DNA from: an uncultured bacterium
GTDB taxonomy: Bacteria > Bacillota > Clostridia > Lachnospirales > Lachnospiraceae
Length of the DNA: 20,896 nucleotides
Direction: 5' to 3'
Assembly: GCA_905216215.1 (NCBI GenBank)
Contig: CAJMSZ010000039.1
Span: 1 to 20,896 of the forward strand
Shown here: positions 15,218 through 20,896 of the stretch, one piece after another
Layout: every line of letters begins with the position of its first letter
Position numbering within the stretch: position 1 is the stretch's first letter
Notes under the pieces: generated by a model
Database searches by the model: none
Seen by the model: the letters and a program-made list of their open reading frames with translations, nothing else
What the model was told of the DNA's origin: nothing
Position numbers and translations under genes: made by a program

Positions 15218-16111
15218 TTAATCCATTTTTTTCTGATAAGTTGTGAAGACACAAGGATAGCCATATACAATCCAGAAAATCACAGATGCATAACGCAGGA
15301 ATTTCCAAATCAGGAAAGAGTCAAATATTAGCTTTGGAAGCAGATAAATAACCAGTGTAAGGAAAATTCCTACCAGAAAACGGCAAAGCAAAGCTTTCTT
15401 TCCGCCAGAGCATTCTGTAGAGAAATTGAGTCTGGTCTTCTCCAGATACCATCCCATTGCAAAGCCGATAGAAGCACCTGCCATTTTAAAACAGTCTTCA
15501 ATGTATTTGTATTCAATCGTTCCGCTATGATACAGATAGAATGAATAAAAGGCAAAGAAGATAGCAAGAGCACTGATGATAATGCAAATAGGGAGCGTAT
15601 GCTTCGGGTTATCTAACATAGCCTGCCCTTTCCAAATCAAGAGGCCGATAATCAGTGTGATAACCAGTGCCGTACAAACATCTTTTGGTGTGTGAACACC
15701 AAGATACATTCTGGAAAATCCAACAGAAAGAAATAAAATAATATACAATAATTTCAAATACCATCTTTTTGCTGCGAAAGCAAGAGGAGCAAAAAGGCTT
15801 ACTGCGCTCTGTGTATGACCACTTGGAAATGAATAGCCTGTAGCAGCACCAACTGCGCTTTCTACAGGTTGAAAGTCCGAATCCAGCGCCCAGGGGCGCG
15901 GAATCCGGAAGGTGATTTTCAGACCTTGTACACAAATACCGGACGTGACATAGGTTAATCCGATGGTTGTGGCGAGTTTCTTATTACAACACCAATACAA
16001 AGCACAAATGACTATAACAGGAAGCATTTCCTGCCCAAGATAAGTGATAAACTGAAAAAATTGTATTCCAATTGGTGTACGGATTTCAGAAAGCATCCAT
16101 AAAAAGGACAT
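15218..16111 (-). CDS. PAP2-family membrane phosphatase
   Basis: This is a 297-residue integral membrane phosphatase with several hydrophobic segments. All three motifs of the phosphatidic acid phosphatase type 2 superfamily are present: K65 with R72-P73 (KxxxxxxRP), P96-S-G-H99 (PSGH), and S133-R134 with H140 and D144 (SRxxxxxHxxxD). The active site should face outward. Relatives act on undecaprenyl pyrophosphate, phosphatidic acid or other lipid phosphates; the substrate is not decidable here. The C-terminal half (about 160-297) adds more membrane segments than a minimal PAP2 domain. Its ATG overlaps the typA stop by one base (TAATG), so it is co-transcribed and probably translationally coupled to typA. 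Confidence 0.92.
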   Translation of the reverse strand: MSFLWMLSEIRTPIGIQFFQFITYLGQEMLPVIVICALYWCCNKKLATTIGLTYVTSGICVQGLKITFRIPRPWALDSDFQPVESAVGAATGYSFPSGHTQSAVSLFAPLAFAAKRWYLKLLYIILFLSVGFSRMYLGVHTPKDVCTALVITLIIGLLIWKGQAMLDNPKHTLPICIIISALAIFFAFYSFYLYHSGTIEYKYIEDCFKMAGASIGFAMGWYLEKTRLNFSTECSGGKKALLCRFLVGIFLTLVIYLLPKLIFDSFLIWKFLRYASVIFWIVYGYPCVFTTYQKKMD

Positions 16112-17934
16112 TAGTTCAGCCCTCTTTTTCTCATCTTGCTGTCCAGAATCTTTTTGCGGATTCGAAGGGATTTCGGAGTTACTTCCAGTAATTCATCTGT
16201 ATCAATAAAGTCTAAGGCTTCTTCCAGACTGAGCACTTTTGGAGGTGTCAGCTTCAGAGCTTCATCTGCACTGGAAGAACGGGTATTTGTCAAATGCTTT
16301 GTCTTGCATACATTTAATTCAATGTCATCTGTCTTTGCATTTTGTCCCACAACCATACCTGAGTAAACCTTTTCGCCAGGTCCGATGAAGAGAGTACCAC
16401 GGTCCTGTGCGTTAAACAGGCCATAAGCAACAGCTTCACCAGTTTCGAATGCAATCAGAGAACCCTGGCTACGATACTGAATATCACCTTTGTATGGCGC
16501 ATAACCGTCAAACGCAGTGTTGATAATACCATTTCCCTTTGTGTCGGTAAGGAAGTCACCGCGATATCCGATAAGTCCACGGGACGGGATTGAAAATTCC
16601 AGTCGGGTATATCCACCATTTGACATGCCCATTGTGCGAAGTTCTCCCTTTCGCTGGCTGAGCTTTTCGATTACGACACCTGTAAATTCATCCGGTACGT
16701 CGATGTATGCAATTTCCATTGGCTCCAGCTTTTTACCATTCTCATCTGTTTTATAAAGAACTTCTGCTTTGCTGACTGCAAATTCATAACCTTCACGGCG
16801 CATATTTTCCACGAGAACGGATAAATGAAGTTCACCACGTCCAGATACCTTGAAGCTGTCTGTATTATCTGTTTCTTCTACGCGGAGACTGACATCAGTA
16901 TTCAGCTCGCGGAACAGACGCTCGCGCAGATGGCGGGATGTAACGAATTTTCCTTCCTGACCTGCAAATGGACTGTCGTTTACGATGAACTGCATTGCAA
17001 TCGTTGGTTCAGAAATCTTCTGGAATTCAATTGGATTTGGTGCATCCAGAGAGCAGATAGTATCTCCGATGGAAATATCTGCAATACCGGAAATAGCGAC
17101 AATGGAACCAATACCAGCTTCTTTCACTTCTACTTTATTTAATCCGTCAAATTCATATAACTTACTGATTTTTACCTTCTTCTGTTTGTCAGGGTCATGG
17201 TGGTTTACTACAATTACGTCCTGATTGACAGAAATGGTACCGTTATCTACTTTACCGACACCGATACGTCCAACATACTCATTGTAGTCAATGGTGCTGA
17301 TTAACATCTGAGTGCCGGCATCAGGGTCACCTTCCGGAGCTGGAATGTAATCCAGAATGGTTTCAAATAAAGGTGTCATATCTACAGGTTCGTCTTCTGT
17401 ATTGTAGGTTGCATATCCGTCTCTTGCAGATGCGAAAACGAACGGGCAGTCTAACTGGTCATCATCTGCACCAAGGTCAATCAGAAGCTCCAGAACTTCG
17501 TCAATTACATCAGCAGGTCTTGCTTCCGGACGGTCAATTTTGTTAATGCATACAATGACAGGCAGCTTTAAAGCAAGCGCTTTCATTAACACAAATTTTG
17601 TCTGTGGCATTGCACCTTCAAATGCATCAACTACAAGGATAACTCCATTTACCATCTTAAGTACACGCTCTACTTCGCCTCCAAAATCGGCATGCCCCGG
17701 TGTGTCAATAATATTGATTTTTGTGTTTTCATAGTACACAGCAGTGTTTTTAGAGAGAATGGTAATTCCACGCTCACGTTCGATGTCGTTGGAATCCATT
17801 ACACGTTCAGCTACTTCCTGATTTTCACGGAATACACCGCTTTGTCTTAAAAGCTGATCTACCAATGTTGTTTTACCATGGTCAACATGGGCGATAATTG
17901 CAACATTTCTAATGTCTTCACGTTTTGTTCTCAT
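16111..17934 (-). CDS. typA: Ribosome-associated GTPase TypA/BipA
   Basis: This 607-residue translational GTPase of the EF-G/LepA group binds ribosomes and supports assembly and growth under stress such as cold. The GTPase motifs are clear: AHVDHGKTT at 15-23, RGITI at 55-59, DTPGH at 77-81 and NKID at 131-134. Domains II, III and V follow (for example SGRGELHLSVLVENMRREG and RGLIGYRGDFLTDTKG), and the family-specific C-terminal domain ends with SLRIRKKILDSKMRKRG. It lacks EF-G domain IV, as expected. AGAAGGG precedes the ATG. The leader is about 108 bases and contains a small hairpin. The PAP2 gene is coupled downstream. Confidence 0.97.
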   Translation of the reverse strand: MRTKREDIRNVAIIAHVDHGKTTLVDQLLRQSGVFRENQEVAERVMDSNDIERERGITILSKNTAVYYENTKINIIDTPGHADFGGEVERVLKMVNGVILVVDAFEGAMPQTKFVLMKALALKLPVIVCINKIDRPEARPADVIDEVLELLIDLGADDDQLDCPFVFASARDGYATYNTEDEPVDMTPLFETILDYIPAPEGDPDAGTQMLISTIDYNEYVGRIGVGKVDNGTISVNQDVIVVNHHDPDKQKKVKISKLYEFDGLNKVEVKEAGIGSIVAISGIADISIGDTICSLDAPNPIEFQKISEPTIAMQFIVNDSPFAGQEGKFVTSRHLRERLFRELNTDVSLRVEETDNTDSFKVSGRGELHLSVLVENMRREGYEFAVSKAEVLYKTDENGKKLEPMEIAYIDVPDEFTGVVIEKLSQRKGELRTMGMSNGGYTRLEFSIPSRGLIGYRGDFLTDTKGNGIINTAFDGYAPYKGDIQYRSQGSLIAFETGEAVAYGLFNAQDRGTLFIGPGEKVYSGMVVGQNAKTDDIELNVCKTKHLTNTRSSSADEALKLTPPKVLSLEEALDFIDTDELLEVTPKSLRIRKKILDSKMRKRGLN

Positions 17935-17988
17935 TTTTTAACCCTTCTTTTATCTTCTTTTTAATATGAAATGTGTTGATATAGTGCC

Positions 17989-18009
17989 GGGACAAAGTAA
18001 GGCTGTCCC
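17989..18009 (-). other. Small hairpin in the typA leader
   Basis: GGGACA (17989-17994) and TGTCCC (18004-18009) pair around nine bases, roughly 35 bases after the predicted start of the typA transcript. There is no T tract, so it is not an obvious attenuator. Confidence 0.4.
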
Positions 18010-18048
18010 ATGAATATTTTCTTATATTGTAAAAATTACATACCGTTC

Positions 18049-18078
18049 ATTGTAGCACATCCCGGTATTGGTTTACAA
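18049..18078 (-). promoter_or_regulatory. Probable promoter for typA
   Basis: On the minus strand, TTGTAA (18073-18078), 18 bases and TACAAT (18049-18054), the latter preceded by TGC as an extended -10 element. Confidence 0.6.
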
Positions 18079-18153
18079 GATATAATCATTTATATTTTTA
18101 TAGATGGAAAAATTTTCTTATTTTGGTTCTAAATGGAGGCAGGCAGACATAAA

Positions 18154-18169
18154 TTAGGTAATGACCTAA
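18154..18169. other. Palindrome upstream of the SSB-like gene
   Basis: TTAGGT-AATG-ACCTAA is a perfect six-base inverted repeat with a four-base centre, 35 bases before the start codon. It may be an operator or a small leader hairpin. I found no clear promoter for this gene between 18055 and 18204. Confidence 0.4.
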
Positions 18170-18204
18170 AATACAGATATGAAAAGGAAGGAGATTTACG
18201 ACGT

Positions 18205-18834
18205 ATGTCAGATAAGATTATTGAAAATAACCAAGTAACTATAATGGGGCAGGTGGACAGTGAATTTGAGTTCAGCCATGAGGTGTTCGGAGAAGGCTTT
18301 TACATTGTAGAAGTGCTTGTAAAGAGACTGAGCAATTCAGATGACCGGATTCCGCTTATGATTTCGGAAAGACTGATTGATGTGACGCAGGATTATCGGG
18401 GAGAGTATATCGTGGCACACGGTCAGTTCCGTTCCTACAATCGCCATGAAGAACAGAAGAACCGGCTGGTGCTTTCTGTGTTTGTAAGAGAAGTCGAATT
18501 TGTAGAAGAAGAACCGGAAGGAGCAAAGACAAACAGTATTCTGCTGGATGGATACATATGCAAAGAGCCGGTATATCGGAAAACACCTCTGGGCAGGGAA
18601 ATCGCGGATTTGTTACTTGCGGTTAACCGTCCATATGGAAAGTCAGATTATATTCCATGTATCTGTTGGGGAAGAAACGCCAGATTTGCATCCGGATTTG
18701 AAGTGGGAGAACATGTTCAGGTGCTGGGACGGATTCAGAGTAGGGAATATATTAAGAAACTTTCTGAGACGGAAACGCAAAAGAGGATTGCTTATGAAGT
18801 ATCAGTAAGTAAATTAGAATGTTTGGGTGAGTAA
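18205..18834 (+). CDS. SSB-like protein with two OB-type halves
   Basis: This 209-residue protein has a C-terminal half (about 109-207) that matches the single-stranded DNA-binding (SSB) OB fold: ILLDGYI, then TPLGREIADLLLAVNRPYG, DYIPCICWGRNA, and VQVLGRIQSREYIKK. The N-terminal half (about 10-100) looks like a diverged copy, with VTIMGQV, a VEVLVKRLS strand, IVAHGQFRSYNR and LSVFVREVEF in equivalent order. It lacks the acidic DDDIPF-type tip that housekeeping SSB uses to recruit partners, so it is unlikely to be the main SSB. Binding of single-stranded DNA is inferred from the fold only. I chose ATG 18205 for its AAGGAG at 18188-18193. The longer frame from 18133 runs through the palindrome at 18154. 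dapA follows from a separate promoter. Confidence 0.8.
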   Translation: MSDKIIENNQVTIMGQVDSEFEFSHEVFGEGFYIVEVLVKRLSNSDDRIPLMISERLIDVTQDYRGEYIVAHGQFRSYNRHEEQKNRLVLSVFVREVEFVEEEPEGAKTNSILLDGYICKEPVYRKTPLGREIADLLLAVNRPYGKSDYIPCICWGRNARFASGFEVGEHVQVLGRIQSREYIKKLSETETQKRIAYEVSVSKLECLGE

Positions 18835-18865
18835 GGATTAGTAAAAAAAGAGTAATATACATCAA

Positions 18866-18894
18866 TTGACATGGATTGCACTTAATGCTAAACT
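18866..18894 (+). promoter_or_regulatory. Sigma-A promoter for dapA
   Basis: A perfect TTGACA (18866-18871), 17 bases, and TAAACT (18889-18894) preceded by TGC as an extended -10. The leader is only about 45 bases, too short for a lysine riboswitch or T-box. Confidence 0.7.
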
Positions 18895-18945
18895 TGGGTT
18901 AATTAGTAGAAGTACAGCAATAGAAGTAAAGTCAGGAGGATGCGC

Positions 18946-19836
18946 ATGTCTATTTTTACTGGTTCGGGCGTAGCGATTGTGACGCCATTTCATGAAGATG
19001 AAAGTGTTAATTATGACAAATTAGATGAGCTGTTAGACTATCATTGCAACAATGGAACGGATAGTATTATTATCTGTGGAACTACAGGAGAGTCTTCTAC
19101 ATTGTCAGAAGAGGAGCATATGGATGTGGTGAAATTTGCAATTGACCGTGTGAAGGGACGAATCCCTGTGATTGCAGGAACAGGCTCCAACAGTACTTTG
19201 ACAACCATTCAGATGTCAAAGGAAGCGGTGGAAGATGGGGCAGATGGCCTGCTTCTGGTAACACCATACTATAATAAGTGTACGCAGGGCGGTCTGATTG
19301 CTCATTACACAGCAGTTGCGAAAGAAGCAAAAGCGCCGATTGTTTTATATAGCGTGGCAAGCCGTACCGGGGTGAATATTGCACCAGAGACTGTTGCAAC
19401 ACTGTATAATGATGTGGAAAATATCGTGGCTGTGAAGGAAGCTTCAGGAAATATCAGTCAGGTTGCAAAGATTATGAATCTGACGGACGGAAAGATTGAT
19501 TTATATTCCGGAAATGATGATCAGATTGTGCCTATGCTGGCTCTTGGTGGCAAGGGTGTTATTTCTGTACTCGCAAATATTGCACCACAGTACACACATG
19601 AGATTTGTGCGAAATTCTTTGCAGGAGATGTGGCAGGAAGCTGCAAGATGCAGTTGGATGCGATTCCACTTATTGGAAAATTATTCTGTGAAGTAAACCC
19701 GATTCCGGTGAAAAAGGCATTGAACCTGCTTGGAAAAGAAGTAGGACCGCTTCGTATGCCGCTTACTGAGATGACAGATGAAAATGCAGCAGCTTTGGCA
19801 AAGGCAATGAAAGAATTTGGCTTAGCAGTAAGATAG
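18946..19836 (+). CDS. dapA: 4-Hydroxy-tetrahydrodipicolinate synthase (DapA)
   Basis: DapA condenses pyruvate with aspartate semialdehyde, the first committed step to diaminopimelate and lysine. The protein has 296 residues in a TIM barrel. The Schiff-base lysine is K164 in VAVKEASGN; T46-T47 lie in GTTGES, and Y135 with R140 in YSVASRTG complete the known active-site set. This last motif differs from the common YNVPSRTG by Ser for Asn and Ala for Pro. The GGAGG at 18935-18939 touches an upstream ATG at 18940, so the ATG at 18946, six bases away, is the likelier start. A hairpin and 85 bases separate it from dapB. Confidence 0.96.
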   Translation: MSIFTGSGVAIVTPFHEDESVNYDKLDELLDYHCNNGTDSIIICGTTGESSTLSEEEHMDVVKFAIDRVKGRIPVIAGTGSNSTLTTIQMSKEAVEDGADGLLLVTPYYNKCTQGGLIAHYTAVAKEAKAPIVLYSVASRTGVNIAPETVATLYNDVENIVAVKEASGNISQVAKIMNLTDGKIDLYSGNDDQIVPMLALGGKGVISVLANIAPQYTHEICAKFFAGDVAGSCKMQLDAIPLIGKLFCEVNPIPVKKALNLLGKEVGPLRMPLTEMTDENAAALAKAMKEFGLAVR

Positions 19837-19839
19837 AAT

Positions 19840-19880
19840 GACAAAATCAAAGGGACCTTTGAAAGGGTCCCTTTCTTGTC
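19840..19880 (+). terminator. Hairpin between dapA and dapB
   Basis: AAAGGGACC (19849-19857) pairs with GGTCCCTTT (19866-19874) in a nine-base perfect stem, and GACAA/TTGTC extends it across an internal loop. The T tract is interrupted (TTTCTTGTC), so it may terminate only partly and leave dapB at a lower level than dapA. Confidence 0.5.
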
Positions 19881-19921
19881 TGTAGAGAATTGTGAAAAGT
19901 TATACAATGGAGGAAAAAAGA

Positions 19922-20680
19922 ATGGTTAGAGCAATCATGCATGGCTGTAATGGCAAAATGGGTCAGGTGATTACAAGACTGGCAGAAGAGGATCAGCAGA
20001 TTGAGATTGTAGCCGGAATTGACACGCAGAAGGGGGAACAGAATCCTTATCCTGTTTTTGAAACTTTGAGAGAATGTAATGTGGAAGCAGATGTAGTGAT
20101 TGATTTTTCCAATGCGGCAGCAGTGGACGAATTACTTGCTGTGTGTGTAGAAAAACAGCTTCCTGTCGTACTTTGCACAACCGGACTTTCAGAAGAGCAG
20201 CTTCATAAGACAGAAGAGGCAGCAGAAAAGGTGGCTGTGCTTCGATCTGCTAACATGTCTCTTGGGATTAATCTGCTTATGAAGCTGCTTCAGAGTGCGG
20301 CTGCTGTGCTTTCACCGGCCGGATTTGATATTGAAATCGTAGAAAAACATCATAATCAGAAGCTGGATGCTCCAAGCGGAACGGCAATTGCACTTGCAGA
20401 TTCTATGAATGAGGCTTTGGAACAAGCATATACTTATACCTATGACAGAAGCAAAGAACGTAAAAAAAGAGAGAAACAGGAAATCGGTATTTCGGCAGTG
20501 CGCGGAGGCACCATTGTAGGGGAACATGAAGTGATTTTTGCGGGCACAGATGAAGTGATTGAATTGAAACATACGGCATATTCCAAAACAGTATTTGGAA
20601 AAGGTGCCATAGAGGCAGCGAAATATCTTGCAGGAAAGCCGGTAGGACGTTATGATATGAGTGATGTGATTCAGTTATAA
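19922..20680 (+). CDS. dapB: 4-Hydroxy-tetrahydrodipicolinate reductase (DapB)
   Basis: DapB reduces the DapA product with NAD(P)H, the next step toward diaminopimelate. It has 252 residues. The N-terminal Rossmann domain starts with the glycine motif HGCNGKMGQ (7-15), and the catalytic segment EKHHNQKLDAPSGTA (141-155) contains H143, H144 and K147. GGISA-type residues continue in the tetramerisation part (ISAVRGGTIVGEHEV). The ATG at 19922 has GGAGG at 19909-19913; ten further in-frame codons upstream include that site and are rejected. It lies 22 bases before fbp with no terminator between, so read-through is likely. Confidence 0.96.
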   Translation: MVRAIMHGCNGKMGQVITRLAEEDQQIEIVAGIDTQKGEQNPYPVFETLRECNVEADVVIDFSNAAAVDELLAVCVEKQLPVVLCTTGLSEEQLHKTEEAAEKVAVLRSANMSLGINLLMKLLQSAAAVLSPAGFDIEIVEKHHNQKLDAPSGTAIALADSMNEALEQAYTYTYDRSKERKKREKQEIGISAVRGGTIVGEHEVIFAGTDEVIELKHTAYSKTVFGKGAIEAAKYLAGKPVGRYDMSDVIQL

Positions 20681-20702
20681 ATACGGTATGTGGGAGGAAA
20701 AC

Positions 20703-20896
20703 ATGGAAGAACTGAGACAAAAGTATCTGGAAAGGCTGGCCGAGCTGTTTCCGTCAATTTCAAAGGCGTCATCGGAGATTATTAATCTGCAGGCAATTCT
20801 GAATCTGCCTAAGGGAACGGAACATTTCCTGACAGATATTCACGGGGAGTATGAAGCATTTAACCATGTGCTGAAAAATGGTTCCGGTTCTGTGAA
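20703..20896 (+). CDS. fbp: Class III fructose-1,6-bisphosphatase, N-terminal part (cut by window edge)
   Basis: The first 64 codons are present and the gene continues past the window. The translated start MEELRQKYLERLAEL, then INLQAILNLPKGTEHF and the metal-site segment TDIHGEYEAFNH (residues 44-55), match the class III fructose-1,6-bisphosphatases of Clostridia and Bacilli, which are metallophosphatase-fold enzymes unrelated to classes I and II. The enzyme returns fructose-1,6-bisphosphate to fructose-6-phosphate in gluconeogenesis. GGAGG at 20693-20697 precedes the ATG. The full protein is normally around 640-670 residues, so only about a tenth is seen. Confidence 0.88.
   Translation, partial: MEELRQKYLERLAELFPSISKASSEIINLQAILNLPKGTEHFLTDIHGEYEAFNHVLKNGSGSV

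Noticed and set aside
18081..18086. TATAAT as a -10 box for the SSB-like gene
   Set aside because: No acceptable -35 hexamer lies 16-18 bases upstream (CATCCC is there), and the region is already used by the typA promoter on the other strand.
18835..18945. Possible lysine riboswitch or T-box before dapA
   Set aside because: The clear promoter at 18866-18894 leaves only about 45 leader bases with no fitting structure.
1..20896. Search for a new multi-gene defence, mobile or biosynthetic system
   Set aside because: Nearly every gene is a recognisable housekeeping family in normal order and length; no phage, transposase, toxin-antitoxin pair, CRISPR repeat or cluster of unknown genes is present.

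Overview
The window is a stretch of ordinary chromosome from a low-to-moderate GC, Gram-positive anaerobe. Protein style and gene content point to Lachnospiraceae (Blautia/Dorea/Ruminococcus-like Clostridia): an anaerobic ribonucleotide reductase activase, HPr kinase/phosphorylase, a ROK glucokinase, long-form HPF, class III fructose-1,6-bisphosphatase and a DUF1846 protein, with strong AGGAGG-type ribosome binding sites. The family placement is inferred; there is no rRNA to confirm it. I see no phage, insertion sequence, CRISPR array, tRNA or rRNA. Sixteen complete genes and one partial gene fill almost all of the window, and no gene-free stretch exceeds about 270 bases.

Layout. (1) 1-3216, plus strand: nrdG, a GNAT acetyltransferase, a threonine aldolase and an EamA transporter form a tight run. 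It ends in a 17-bp perfect hairpin shared with the convergent DUF1846 gene (minus strand, 3233-4711). (2) A divergent promoter region (about 4712-4867) drives DUF1846 leftward and ftsH rightward. (3) ftsH is followed by a terminator and a 128-base multi-hairpin element, then uvrC-hprK-glk (7242-10967). (4) A class A penicillin-binding protein on the minus strand converges on glk. (5) yigZ (plus) converges on hpf (minus) across another 17-bp hairpin. (6) typA and a PAP2 phosphatase (minus) overlap by one base. (7) On the plus strand, an SSB-like protein with two OB-type halves is followed by dapA, dapB and the start of fbp.

Themes. uvrC-hprK-glk joins DNA repair to carbon-catabolite control. 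HprK is known to respond to fructose-1,6-bisphosphate, which the fbp product at the right edge consumes. dapA and dapB catalyse consecutive steps toward diaminopimelate, used in lysine and peptidoglycan synthesis, and the class A PBP polymerises peptidoglycan. FtsH, TypA and HPF are quality-control and ribosome-stress functions.

The most unusual item is not a protein. It is the palindromic element at 7037-7164 between ftsH and uvrC, which folds into a closing stem with two internal hairpins and competes with the ftsH terminator for the same bases. I did not find a convincing new multi-gene system. The other observations are modest: a tandem-OB SSB-like protein without the usual acidic tip, a P-loop-like motif in DUF1846, structured leaders, and small motif variants.
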